Positions 7,697 through 15,869 of a DNA stretch of 27,608 nt are shown here, in pieces. The DNA is from CAIYRG01 sp036273455 (lineage in GTDB: Bacteria; Pseudomonadota; Alphaproteobacteria; Micropepsales; Micropepsaceae), in assembly GCA_036273455.1 (NCBI GenBank), contig DASUHP010000068.1, positions 1 through 27,608 on the forward strand, read 5' to 3'. The position numbers and the translations under genes were made by a program. The notes under the pieces were generated by a model. The model made no database searches. It worked only from the letters and a program-made list of their open reading frames with translations, and was not told the DNA's origin. How positions within the stretch are numbered: position 1 is the stretch's first letter; the number at the start of each line of letters is the position of its first letter.

Positions 7697-8272
7697 ATGC
7701 TGTTCTATCCTCAGGAAAAGATTGCTCTTTTCGTGGATGGCGCCAATCTCTACGGGGCTGCCAAAGGCCTGCAATTCGACATCGACTACAAGCGGCTTCT
7801 GGAACTCTTCGCCCGCAAGGGCCTCCTGGTCAGGGCGTTTTACTATACCGCACTCGCCGAGGAGCAGGAGTTTTCTCCGTTACGGCCGCTGATCGACTGG
7901 CTCGACTACAATGGCTTCACAGTCGTCACCAAACCGCTCAAGGAATACACCGACGCGCAAGGCCGGCGCCGCGTCAAGGGTAACATGGATATCGAACTCG
8001 CCATCGACGTCATGGAGATGTCGGAGCGGATCGATCACGTGGTGATCTTCTCCGGTGACGGCGATTTCCGGAAACTGGTCGAAGCGGTGCAGCGCAGGGG
8101 CAAGCGCGTTTCGGTATGTTCGACCATTCGTACCCAGCCGCCGATGGTGGCGGATGAATTGCGCCGACAGGCCGACAACTTCATCGAACTGGAAGAACTC
8201 AAGCCGATGATCATGCGCGAAGGCGGCCGGGCAAACCACCCGCATTTCCAGAACCACCTCGAAACCGCCTGA
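7697..8272 (+). CDS. LabA-like NYN-domain protein (putative RNase)
   Basis: A 191-residue protein of the LabA/DUF88 type with a NYN (PIN-like) domain, a fold found in metal-dependent ribonucleases. The acidic residues expected at the active site are present: Asp14 (LFVDGANLY), Asp98 and Asp104 (GNMDIELAIDVM), Asp121 and Asp123 (FSGDGDFRKL). The start is ATG 7697, with GGAGG at 7685-7689 seven bases upstream; a longer upstream frame overlaps folK antisense and is rejected. Followed by GC-rich hairpins and then uracil-DNA glycosylase. The RNase activity is a family inference; the targets are unknown. Confidence 0.88.
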   Translation: MLFYPQEKIALFVDGANLYGAAKGLQFDIDYKRLLELFARKGLLVRAFYYTALAEEQEFSPLRPLIDWLDYNGFTVVTKPLKEYTDAQGRRRVKGNMDIELAIDVMEMSERIDHVVIFSGDGDFRKLVEAVQRRGKRVSVCSTIRTQPPMVADELRRQADNFIELEELKPMIMREGGRANHPHFQNHLETA

Positions 8273-8291
8273 TTTAAAATATCATTGTCAT

Positions 8292-8348
8292 CCCCGGCGC
8301 GCCGCAAGGCGCGGAAAGGGGACCCATCCGCGCCGCGTCTGCGGCGCG
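8292..8348. repeat. Tandem GC-rich hairpins, probable intergenic repeat
   Basis: Two hairpins follow the NYN gene. The first pairs CGCGCC (8298-8303) with GGCGCG (8308-8313) across GCAA, enclosed by CCCC (8292-8295) and GGGG (8318-8321). The second pairs CGCGCCGC (8329-8336) with GCGGCGCG (8341-8348) across GTCT. This looks like a family of intergenic palindromic elements seen in many GC-rich alphaproteobacteria, and may also end transcription. There is no U-tract. Confidence 0.5.
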
Positions 8349-8407
8349 AATACATCCTTAAGCGGCTCCCACTTGCATTTGCCCGCCCGCTGCGGTCGAA
8401 CTCGCCC

Positions 8408-9058
8408 GTGAGCAAACCCGCCGAACAGGATTACCAACCACCGCCGGACTGTCCGCTGTGTCCCCGGCTGGCCGAATTCCGCCGGCGCAACCGCACCTGC
8501 TTTCCCGAATTCTTCAACAACCCGGTGCCGAGTTTCGGCAGTTTGGACGCGCGACTGTTGATCGTTGGCCTTGCTCCCGGACTGAAAGGCGCCAACCAAA
8601 CCGGGCGTCCCTTTACCGGAGATTATGCCGGCGAATTGCTCTATGGCGCATTGCGACGGCTCGGACTCGCGGCCGGGAATTACAGAGCGCACGCCGATGA
8701 TGGCCTGACACTGAATGGCGTGCGCATCAGCAATGCCGTGCGATGCGTGCCGCCCGAAAACAAGCCGCTACCGGTTGAAATCAACGCCTGCCGCACATTC
8801 CTTCTGGCCGAAATTGCGGCAATGAGGAATCTTGCCGCCATCCTGACGCTCGGCCAGATCGCCCATCAAAGCGTGGTCAGCGCACTCAGGCTGAAACGCA
8901 AGGACCACGCATTTGCGCATGGCGCGCAATACCGCGCGGGGCATCTCGCGCTCATCGCGAGCTATCACTGCTCGCGCTACAATACGAGCACCGGGGTCCT
9001 GACGACAGCCATGTTCGAATCCGCATTGGCCGCCGCCAAAACCGCAGCCGGCCTATAA
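8408..9058 (+). CDS. Uracil-DNA glycosylase, family 5 (UDGb) type
   Basis: A 216-residue base-excision-repair enzyme that removes uracil from DNA. Motif 1 is GLAPGLKGANQTGRPFTGD (54-72) and motif 2 is SYHCSRYNTSTGVLT (185-199), which match UDGb-type enzymes; motif 1 lacks the Asp/Glu of family 1 and 4 enzymes, as in family 5. Cys15 and Cys18 (CPLC) with Cys113 and Cys128 are the probable 4Fe-4S ligands. The start is taken as GTG 8408: the longer frame from 8285 would translate the GC hairpin repeat as an unconserved low-quality extension. The second His-motif reads SYHCS rather than the commoner SYHPS. It is convergent with the regulator gene. Confidence 0.88.
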   Translation: MSKPAEQDYQPPPDCPLCPRLAEFRRRNRTCFPEFFNNPVPSFGSLDARLLIVGLAPGLKGANQTGRPFTGDYAGELLYGALRRLGLAAGNYRAHADDGLTLNGVRISNAVRCVPPENKPLPVEINACRTFLLAEIAAMRNLAAILTLGQIAHQSVVSALRLKRKDHAFAHGAQYRAGHLALIASYHCSRYNTSTGVLTTAMFESALAAAKTAAGL

Positions 9059-9082
9059 GCCGAAGCTCTGACACTCTTGCCG

Positions 9083-9199
9083 CTACCAGACCCCGCAGCA
9101 CACCCCGGCGACATCGCAGGTGTGGGGCAGGACGTAGCAGGAGAGGCTCGGGCAATGCTTCGGAATCCGACCGAGGGCTGAGTGGCGACTCAGCTGCAC
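9083..9199 (-). CDS. Possible small cysteine-rich peptide
   Basis: A 38-codon frame starting with GTG 9199 overlaps the last codons of the regulator gene in another frame and ends with TAG. The encoded peptide has five Cys in its last 22 residues (pattern C-x4-C-x6-C-x5-C-C) and ends in Val-Trp. By hand count about 29 of 34 codons from its fifth codon on end in G or C, the highest of the three minus-strand frames here. No strong ribosome site precedes the GTG and no homolog is recognised. It may be an artefact of GC-rich sequence. Confidence 0.22.
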   Translation of the reverse strand: MQLSRHSALGRIPKHCPSLSCYVLPHTCDVAGVCCGVW

Positions 9200-11262
9200 T
9201 CGAAATCACTGCCGCCCGTGGGGTGGCACAGATCGGGCCAGGCGCGGGCGCGCCAATAATCGAGCAGACCGGCCTCCCGCATCAGCGCTTTGAATCTTTC
9301 GGTTTTGCGCACGTCGGCCAAAGAAGAATGCCAAAGAAGACCGAACGTGTCGCCCGGTCCGCCGCGTTCTCCCGACCTGACTACGTGCTCATAACTGTCC
9401 AGCGCGCGCTCCGGCGCCCCGGTATAGAGAAAAACAAAATCCAGCGGAAACCCCGCCTGGTAGAACGGTGGGACAATCCGGGACGAAGACATTTTCGAAG
9501 GTGCAGCTCGAAGCATATCCGCCGCAGCAGCCCACAGACCGGGGTGATGCAGCTCGGAGTCGGGACTCGCGACGAGTACCGGAGGCGCAAAGTGTTCGAG
9601 GAGATCAGCGGCCTCCGAATAGCGGCCTTCCGAGGCGTAAATCATGGCCAGCAGCGGACGAACAGCGCCGAATTCGGTCACCGGCGTCAGCACCGTGATC
9701 GCTTCCCGGGTGCGGCCGTTTTCCCACAGCACCTTGCCGATGTCGGCATTCCAACCGGCAACGAAAGGCTTTGCACTGCGGAGCCGTTCAGCGACTCCCA
9801 ACGCGTCCTTCCGCCTGCCGACATTGGCGAGCTGCTGCATATACACGTCGAGTATTTCCGGATTATCCGGGTCGAGACCGAGCGCCTTGAGCAGGAGATC
9901 TTCACTCGCGACCAGATTTCCGCGCGTGCGCTCCACCTTCGCGAGAGCAAGATAACCGTCGGAAAGTGCGGCATCGGATTCGATCGCGCGGCGTGCCGCC
10001 GTTTCCGCTTTCGGCAACAGCACCGGGATACCGTCTTGCGGATTCATCATGGCCGTCAGCACATAGGCCGACGCCAACAGGGCTGAAGCCGGTGCGTAAT
10101 CCGGATACCGGGCCACAACCGGTTCGAGCATGTCGACCGCCTGCCGCGCCCCGAGAATTCGCGCCCGCACAAGCGACTTCGCCTGCAGGAATTGCTCATA
10201 CGACCGTTCGTCTGGTTTTCCGGAAGCAGCCAGCGAAGATGTTTTGACATCGACTCCGCTACTGGAATCCTTCGCCGCCGCTGTCGGTTGGGCACCCCGG
10301 TTGCCGGTAAAAGCAGAAGTGGAAAGGTAAGCGCTGCCGGCCGTAACAATGGCAATCGTCGCGGCGATCGCCGCCGCCGCTGCTACGCGGCTATAAACAA
10401 AACCCTTCGCTAACGGAATGTGCGCGCTACGGATCGGCGGCGGTGTTTCCGTGGAAACCGGGCTTGCGGATATCGCAGCAAGTCGTTGCTGTGCGGGAAG
10501 TTCGGGCTGCTCAACGGCCTGCGCGAGAGCGTCGCGCGTTTCCTGCTCGGGGTGCGTGTTGAGTTGCGCTTTAAGCCGCTCGGCAAAATCGCGGTACAAT
10601 TCAACCGCGGCGCTGCGCCGGCCGGTATCGCGATACAAATGCATCAAAAGACGAATGGTTGGTTCGTGAAGAGGGTCGACCCGCAGTGCTCGCATCCCTG
10701 CGTCTATCGCCCGCTGCAGCTCGCCCGCCCTGACGGCTATCGTTGCGGCCGACGTCAGGACGTCGACGGCCTGAATTCGACAGCGGGTTGCTTCGTCCCG
10801 GCACCAGGTATCGAATTCATCGCTTGCAATGCTGAGGCCGTCGAGGAAATCGCCGCCATACAGATTCGCCGCCTGTTGCAAACTTTCGGGCTCGGTCTGC
10901 GACGCGAGCCGCCGAAACTGCACCACGTCGACATCTACAGACGAGACGTCGAGCACGATCTCCCGCCCCTGCGAGGAAATCACCTGATGTCCGAATTTGC
11001 CGAACGCGCGCCGAAGGTTGAAAATGCAATTTCTAAGATTGTCGAGCGTGGCATCGCTGTCGCCGCCCCAGAGCAGCGTCGTCAGCTTGTGGCGAAACTC
11101 GCGTTCACCGGCGCTGACTGCAAGATAGGCCAGGAGCGCGCGTTCGCGCTTGCCCGGGACCGGAATATTTGCGCCGGTCGCAAGTTCGGTGAGCTCGAAC
11201 TTGCCGAACAGGCGCAGCGACCATCGTGCACGACACTCGGTATTTTCCGCGTCCGCGGCCAT
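9190..11262 (-). CDS. Membrane-tethered BTAD/SARP-type transcriptional regulator with TPR region
   Basis: A 690-residue regulator. Residues 14-100 form an OmpR/SARP-like winged-helix DNA-binding domain (KRERALLAYLAVS, LRNCIFNLRRAF). Residues about 108-250 are a bacterial transcriptional activation domain, with the typical LYGGDFLDGL and EPTIRLLMHLYRDTGRR segments. A single hydrophobic helix at about 289-313 would anchor it in the inner membrane, followed by a low-complexity Ala/Ser linker and TPR-like repeats (about 350-600) that would be periplasmic. This is ToxR-like topology: cytoplasmic DNA-binding, outside sensor. It is downstream of the TonB receptor gene on the same strand (132-base gap). 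A GAGG site lies four bases before the ATG. A likely role is control of the TonB/Slam locus; ligand and sites are unknown. Confidence 0.87.
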   Translation of the reverse strand: MAADAENTECRARWSLRLFGKFELTELATGANIPVPGKRERALLAYLAVSAGEREFRHKLTTLLWGGDSDATLDNLRNCIFNLRRAFGKFGHQVISSQGREIVLDVSSVDVDVVQFRRLASQTEPESLQQAANLYGGDFLDGLSIASDEFDTWCRDEATRCRIQAVDVLTSAATIAVRAGELQRAIDAGMRALRVDPLHEPTIRLLMHLYRDTGRRSAAVELYRDFAERLKAQLNTHPEQETRDALAQAVEQPELPAQQRLAAISASPVSTETPPPIRSAHIPLAKGFVYSRVAAAAAIAATIAIVTAGSAYLSTSAFTGNRGAQPTAAAKDSSSGVDVKTSSLAASGKPDERSYEQFLQAKSLVRARILGARQAVDMLEPVVARYPDYAPASALLASAYVLTAMMNPQDGIPVLLPKAETAARRAIESDAALSDGYLALAKVERTRGNLVASEDLLLKALGLDPDNPEILDVYMQQLANVGRRKDALGVAERLRSAKPFVAGWNADIGKVLWENGRTREAITVLTPVTEFGAVRPLLAMIYASEGRYSEAADLLEHFAPPVLVASPDSELHHPGLWAAAADMLRAAPSKMSSSRIVPPFYQAGFPLDFVFLYTGAPERALDSYEHVVRSGERGGPGDTFGLLWHSSLADVRKTERFKALMREAGLLDYWRARAWPDLCHPTGGSDFECS

Positions 11263-11281
11263 CGGCCCTCAAATTTTCTGA

Positions 11282-11307
11282 TGGTGAGTCGCTGGATCCG
11301 CTCACCA
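11282..11307. promoter_or_regulatory. Inverted repeat upstream of the BTAD regulator
   Basis: TGGTGAG (11282-11288) and CTCACCA (11301-11307) form a perfect seven-base inverted repeat with a 12-base spacer, 20-45 bases before the regulator start. It could be an operator for autoregulation. Its half-site TGGTGA resembles the half-site TGCTGA of the repeat at 13595-13618, but the spacing differs by two bases. Confidence 0.38.
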
Positions 11308-11394
11308 CTTCCACGAGAGACGCGACTGTAACACAAACGTGACGGTCTGCCGACGCCGTCCCAATCGCAGCTACTGAGCATTTTGATATCCACC

Positions 11395-13494
11395 TCAAGG
11401 ACTTAGGGTTAGCCTCAGCCCAGCGCGGAGAGCCCGGGGCTGGTCGTACATGGTGACGTGATCGCCACCCTCCATCACGGCCACGCGCGAGTTGGCGATA
11501 TTGTCGGCTGCGAAGTAGATTTCCGCCTGCGGTGCGAAGCGCCAGCTGATCTTCGCGTTGAACGTCGTGGCGCCCGGAAGCACGAGTGTGTTCTGGTCGT
11601 CCGCAAAGCGCTTGCTCTGATAAGTTGCGTCGGCTTCCACCGCGATTGCCGGAAAGGGGAATGCCACGAAGCCTGGCGACACGGAAAGTCGCGAAGTCTG
11701 CGCAGGGCGTTTTCCGGTCAGCCAGGGCAGTGTATCGCCGCCATTCACCCGCGCATCCGTAACCGCGTAGGCAGCACGCAGAGATATGACATCCGCCAGC
11801 CGCCATCGCGCTTCGCCCTCCAACCCAAACGCCTGAACGTACCCGACATTCTGCCGTTGAATGAGCTGTCCCCCTGGCGGCAGAAAACCAGCATCCGGAA
11901 AAATTCGTGGGCCGATTGCAACAGTCACGCTGGAAATCGCGCCGGAAAGACGATTCCAGAAACCGGTGACATCCCAGGTCACCGCTCCGGCATTGCCGCC
12001 CATTCCAATCTCCGCGCCGTAGAGCCGTTCGGGTTCGAGCGCGGGATTGGCTTCCATCACCGTATTGCCCGAGCGGGTTAATCGGTACAGTTCGTTCAGT
12101 GATGGCTGACGAAAACCTTCGTAGCCCGCGGCGCGAACATACAAGGCGTCCGTAACTTCTTCGCGTATTCCGCCACGCAGTGTGGGGATAGTCCCGCTGC
12201 GAGCGCCAAATTCGTCGTCGAGGATTATTGAACCGTCGGCGAGGGCCCGCTCGAGCACATGTCCGCCTGAATCTCTCCATTGATCGACACGCGCTCCGAC
12301 CGTGATCAGAAGATTATCGAGATGGGCGGCGGCTTCGGCGTAAATTCCGCCGACAAAACCGCGCCCACCCGAGAAGCGGTTCGCCTGGAACGCGCCGTCG
12401 CGATAGGAGAACAGCTCACGCGCCTCACCTTCGGTGAAGCGTGCATCCGCGCCAAGCTCCCAGCCGAGCCAATTAAATGCGCCGCGCACCGCAGCGTTTG
12501 CGCCCCAGCCGAGTGCAGGCGTGCCGTATACGTCTGAGAACGGTGTCGTCGAATTTCGGTCGGAACCAATGGAACTCGGGGTGGCGGTGAAATCACTGGC
12601 CCTAAACCAGATTTGCCAGCGCCATTCCGGTTCATCAATTGAATCGCGATGTGCGATGGTTGCACTGCCGGAAATGCCTTTCGCATCCGATCCATTGTTG
12701 ACGATGCCGGCCCCCCGCCTTTCATCGTAACCGGCAAAGCGAACCGCCAGCAGCGTTCCTTCGAAAATTTCTGTGGCAGCACGCGCAGACAGGCTGCGCG
12801 CCTCGACGCTGACCGGCGTGTCGGCTGCGCCACGCTGAGACTTATCGACCGGGAACCAACCGCCGGATTTCTGGTAACTGGCCGTCGCGCCCAGACTTAC
12901 ACCCGCGGTCTGAGCGTTGCCCGCAAACGCGTAGCGTTGCTGATCCAGATTGCCTGCCTCGGCATCGATCCGCATGCCCGGAAGGTCGCTTTCGCTGAGT
13001 TCAATCACTCCGGTCAAAGCCCCGGCGCCGTACGGCCCCGCGCCGGCGCCGCGCACAATTTCCACCGACTGAATGCCTTCTACCGGAAGGGAAGCGGGCA
13101 CGACCCACTGGCCGAATGGGTCGTTTTGGGGCACCCCGTCCAGTGTCACCAATGCACGGCCGACGCCAGAACCCGCGATCAGCGACCGCAGCGATACACC
13201 AACGCGAGCAGGGTAGGCGGAAGCGCTTGAGTAGCTCCTGAATAATGAGACGCTGGGCACCTGACGAAGGACTTCGTCAAGTTGCGGTGTGATCCGCAAT
13301 TGTTCTGCATCGATAATAATTGTTGAGAAGGCGCCATTGCCTACAGGATCCGGCGGCCGGGCGGTGACAAGCACGGATTCCGGCGCGGCACCCGTTTGCG
13401 CGCCCGCGGGCGAAATCACCAATGCACCCGCCGCACAGAACGCCACGGCCTTGCAATGCCGTGCCCGTGCCCGCGCCATTGAGCGTGCAGCCAT
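11395..13494 (-). CDS. TonB-dependent outer-membrane receptor
   Basis: A 699-residue outer-membrane ligand-gated porin. It has a signal peptide (hydrophobic core about 16-29, cleavage likely in PAGA-QT), a candidate TonB box (ESVLVTA near 39-45), a plug domain (about 50-165; LDEVLRQVPSV, VTLDGVPQNDPFG, VEIVRGAGAGPYGAGALTGVI) and a 22-strand-type beta-barrel. The FRQPSLNELY...ANPALEPER segment corresponds to the FRAP/NPNL-like region common in heme, vitamin B12 and siderophore receptors; it does not fix the ligand. The start ATG 13494 is preceded by an AGGGGGG tract. The gene diverges from the lipoprotein/Slam operon across about 220 bases, so by analogy with TbpA/TbpB and HpuB/HpuA it may be the transport partner of the surface lipoproteins. 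Confidence 0.92.
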   Translation of the reverse strand: MAARSMARARARHCKAVAFCAAGALVISPAGAQTGAAPESVLVTARPPDPVGNGAFSTIIIDAEQLRITPQLDEVLRQVPSVSLFRSYSSASAYPARVGVSLRSLIAGSGVGRALVTLDGVPQNDPFGQWVVPASLPVEGIQSVEIVRGAGAGPYGAGALTGVIELSESDLPGMRIDAEAGNLDQQRYAFAGNAQTAGVSLGATASYQKSGGWFPVDKSQRGAADTPVSVEARSLSARAATEIFEGTLLAVRFAGYDERRGAGIVNNGSDAKGISGSATIAHRDSIDEPEWRWQIWFRASDFTATPSSIGSDRNSTTPFSDVYGTPALGWGANAAVRGAFNWLGWELGADARFTEGEARELFSYRDGAFQANRFSGGRGFVGGIYAEAAAHLDNLLITVGARVDQWRDSGGHVLERALADGSIILDDEFGARSGTIPTLRGGIREEVTDALYVRAAGYEGFRQPSLNELYRLTRSGNTVMEANPALEPERLYGAEIGMGGNAGAVTWDVTGFWNRLSGAISSVTVAIGPRIFPDAGFLPPGGQLIQRQNVGYVQAFGLEGEARWRLADVISLRAAYAVTDARVNGGDTLPWLTGKRPAQTSRLSVSPGFVAFPFPAIAVEADATYQSKRFADDQNTLVLPGATTFNAKISWRFAPQAEIYFAADNIANSRVAVMEGGDHVTMYDQPRALRAGLRLTLSP

Positions 13495-13594
13495 GCTCCC
13501 CCCTAAGTGGCATTTTGGCTCAGATCAACAGATGCCGCTACAGCGGCGTAAACTGCAGCACCAGCGCTGTGTTCTCGTCACTCGCCCTGCGACG

Positions 13595-13627
13595 TGCTGA
13601 TTTTTCGCGCGATCAGCAACTTTGACA
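13595..13627. promoter_or_regulatory. Inverted repeat next to a -35-like TTGACA in the divergent promoter region
   Basis: TGCTGAT (13595-13601) and ATCAGCA (13612-13618) form a perfect seven-base inverted repeat with a 10-base spacer, midway between the TonB receptor gene and the first lipoprotein gene. TTGACA (13622-13627) follows four bases later, reading toward the lipoproteins; no good -10 sits 16-18 bases further on. A site just upstream of a -35 without a good -10 fits activator-dependent control. No match to Fur or Irr box consensus was seen. Confidence 0.4.
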
Positions 13628-13716
13628 GTAAGGGTGACGATGTTCTGACGCGGCCATAACGGCCCCCGTGACGCCCCGCCCATAACCTCGCGTTGTAAAT
13701 GCGGCGGAGTTCATCG

Positions 13717-14841
13717 ATGCGGCTCGGCGGAATGGCAGTTGCGGCTTGTTTTGTATTGATTGCTTTGGCCGTTGCGGCCTGCGCGGGCGCCGGAGGAAAT
13801 CCTCCCGCCGCGATGATAACCAGCCCGGCGACGGTTCCCGCCACGCCGAGTGCAAACAGCTCGCCACCCGGCGGAGGAGGGCCGATCGAGGAATTCACGC
13901 CGACCAGCAGTCCGTTTACGGAATTGCAACTGCCTGAAGGAAACTTCGCAATCCTTACAGTCGGGGGCACACCTTATGATGGGCCGGAAGATTGTCCCTT
14001 TTTATTGACGCCGCCAGAACCGGCCACGGCGGGAACAAATGCCACGCACTCTACCTCCGGCATGCAACCGTCCACCGGTGAGGTCTATCCGTTCAAACAG
14101 ACGGTTATCAGCGTTACCGGCTCTTACACAGTTCCGGACGCCGCGGTAAACGCAGGCGGCGCAAGCTTATCCGTCGTCGACTGGAAGGCGTCGGGCGAGA
14201 GCCAGTTTCGGCTGACCATTCCCGGCCTTGGAGTAGATTCAACATTCACGTCGGCTTCGCTGCTCAAAGGACCGTCAACTGTCCTCGGCGGGACCTTTCA
14301 ACTCGTGACATTCAGTTTCAATTACGCGCTGCTTGGTATGTGGCAAGTGGACAGCATTGCCCACCCCATAGGGTGCTGCACTTATCTGCATGATTTCGGA
14401 GCATTCATCTCAGGCTACGAGACACCCGCCTCAGCAATTCCCGCTGCTGGAACTGCCGTCTATTCTGCTACAGCAAACGTAGCCGGTTATCTGACAGCCC
14501 CGTTTGTCTTGGCTTCCCTGGCCGGCGATGGCTCGTTTTCCGCTGATTTCAGCAGCGGAGTGATAACGGGCAACTTCACCAACATGGTGGCCAGCAACAG
14601 GGTCACGACTGCTCCGTGGAACGATGTGTCGATCACGGCATCGTTAATATCAGGAACGAGTCATTTTAGTGGCTCGACTGCCGTTACATCGGCGCCCGAT
14701 GCAGCCTTTGCGATAAGTCGGACCGCCAGCGGCCACATTGATGGCGGCTTCTACGGACCCAACGCCAATGAATTGGGCGCAGTGTGGTCCCTTTCCGACA
14801 GTACGTCGGTGGCCATCGGCGTGGTTCGTGGAACCCACTGA
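13717..14841 (+). CDS. Putative Slam-dependent surface lipoprotein 1 (TbpB-like C-terminal barrel)
   Basis: A 374-residue lipoprotein, the first gene of the plus-strand module. The signal peptide ends in the lipobox VAAC with lipidated Cys22; residue +2 is Ala, so outer-membrane sorting by Lol is expected. A Pro/Ser/Thr/Gly-rich linker (about 23-65) precedes the folded part. The C-terminal half has the pattern shared by all four lipoproteins here: GYETPAS, SADFSSGVITGNF, PWNDVSITASL, then GGFYGPNANELGAVW, the signature of the TbpB-type C-terminal beta-barrel of Slam substrates. ATG 13717 is preferred over 13699 because GGAG (13706-13709) is seven bases before it. A Cys-Cys pair (PIGCCTY) is unique to this member. 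Ligand unknown. Confidence 0.8.
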   Translation: MRLGGMAVAACFVLIALAVAACAGAGGNPPAAMITSPATVPATPSANSSPPGGGGPIEEFTPTSSPFTELQLPEGNFAILTVGGTPYDGPEDCPFLLTPPEPATAGTNATHSTSGMQPSTGEVYPFKQTVISVTGSYTVPDAAVNAGGASLSVVDWKASGESQFRLTIPGLGVDSTFTSASLLKGPSTVLGGTFQLVTFSFNYALLGMWQVDSIAHPIGCCTYLHDFGAFISGYETPASAIPAAGTAVYSATANVAGYLTAPFVLASLAGDGSFSADFSSGVITGNFTNMVASNRVTTAPWNDVSITASLISGTSHFSGSTAVTSAPDAAFAISRTASGHIDGGFYGPNANELGAVWSLSDSTSVAIGVVRGTH

Positions 14842-14879
14842 TTATTACTTGGCGACACCCGGCCTACGGAGTGATCTCT

Positions 14880-15869
14880 ATGCGGACCAACCGGATTTGT
14901 GCGGTATCACTTCTGGTCAATGTGCTGGCGCTCGGTGCGTGTGCCGGCGGACACTACACCGTGCAGGTCAATCCAGCTGCGGCCGCAGCCATTCCGGCAA
15001 TGCTGGCCATTCCCAATGATCCCGACACCGGGAGTGTGGGCCCCATTGCGGCGCCGGCAGCCGCCGTCTGGGGCAATGCGCCGGCGCAGATTGCCACTCC
15101 TTCCGGCCCGGCAATCACGACGCAGCCTCCGGTCAATACGACCTTTCCCGTTCTTGCGGCGGGACTGCAATTCACGGTGTTCGGCGGCGTATCTGCCATT
15201 ACCGGAGGCGCCACGGCGACCGTGACGGGCAGCGGGCCCGGAGATTTCTCGGACGATGTGACCTACGCCAGGCTGTTTATTCCGGCAGCAAACATGAGCA
15301 CGCTGCTCGAGTTTCCAATTCCAGCTTCCCCCCGGTTAAATCCGGACGGCACGCTTAGCGGGCTCAACTACCTCGACTGGGGCCTGTGGGGCGATATTGG
15401 AGGTGGGAACCCGCTGGTCGGGGGTACAGCCGGCGCCTATGTGGTTGGTTATGAAGCCCCGCTTTCCACCATACCGTCGAGCGGCCAGGCCAGCTTCGCA
15501 GGCAACGCATTCGGCTCTGTCTTTGCGTCCTTCGACGGGCATGTGAAGTCAGTCACTGTCTACGGAAACGCGAGCCTTTCGGTGGATTTTGCCTCAGGCG
15601 CCGTCATCGGCGCATTGACCGCAATGGCGGCTGGTGGTGCTCCCTGGAACGACGTTTCGCTGAGTGCAACGATCGCGGCGGGATCAACCCGATTTAGCGG
15701 GAGTACCGGTGTCACAGCGGCGCCTGCGAATCCATTCGCTCTGGGCGCGTCGGCAACCGGGCACATTGATGGCGCATTCTTCGGTCCCACCGCACAAACG
15801 ATCGGAGCGGTATGGACACTGAGTGACGGCACCGCCGCCGCAGTCGGAGCACTGAGCGTATCACGGTGA
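14880..15869 (+). CDS. Putative Slam-dependent surface lipoprotein 2
   Basis: A 329-residue lipoprotein paralogous to its neighbours but clearly diverged. The signal peptide carries the lipobox LGAC with Cys21 (Ala at +2), followed by an Ala/Pro-rich linker. Conserved C-terminal blocks are GYEAPLS, LSVDFASGAVIGAL, PWNDVSLSATI and DGAFFGPTAQTIGAVW (Phe replaces the usual Tyr of FYGP). The ATG at 14880 is supported by GGAG at 14868-14871, eight bases upstream; a longer frame from 14784 would overlap lipoprotein 1 and hide the signal peptide. Its TGA stop overlaps the GTG start of the Slam gene, so the two are probably translationally coupled. Confidence 0.8.
   Translation: MRTNRICAVSLLVNVLALGACAGGHYTVQVNPAAAAAIPAMLAIPNDPDTGSVGPIAAPAAAVWGNAPAQIATPSGPAITTQPPVNTTFPVLAAGLQFTVFGGVSAITGGATATVTGSGPGDFSDDVTYARLFIPAANMSTLLEFPIPASPRLNPDGTLSGLNYLDWGLWGDIGGGNPLVGGTAGAYVVGYEAPLSTIPSSGQASFAGNAFGSVFASFDGHVKSVTVYGNASLSVDFASGAVIGALTAMAAGGAPWNDVSLSATIAAGSTRFSGSTGVTAAPANPFALGASATGHIDGAFFGPTAQTIGAVWTLSDGTAAAVGALSVSR

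Noticed and set aside
8285..8407. N-terminal extension of uracil-DNA glycosylase
   Set aside because: It would translate the GC hairpin repeat; the GTG at 8408 gives the normal family start just before the CPLC iron-sulfur motif.
9223..10086. 287-codon plus-strand open frame
   Set aside because: Antisense shadow of the BTAD regulator.
11105..12280. 391-codon minus-strand open frame
   Set aside because: It overlaps the TonB receptor and regulator in another frame; composition is Arg/Ser/Gly-rich with no recognisable motif.
13495..13716. Fur or Irr box controlling the TonB/Slam locus
   Set aside because: I looked for the GATAAT-type Fur repeats and the TTTAGA-ATTCTAAA-type iron control element and found neither; iron regulation is therefore not claimed.
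14784..14879. Longer start for lipoprotein 2
   Set aside because: It would overlap lipoprotein 1 and bury the signal peptide and lipobox; ATG 14880 has a good ribosome site.
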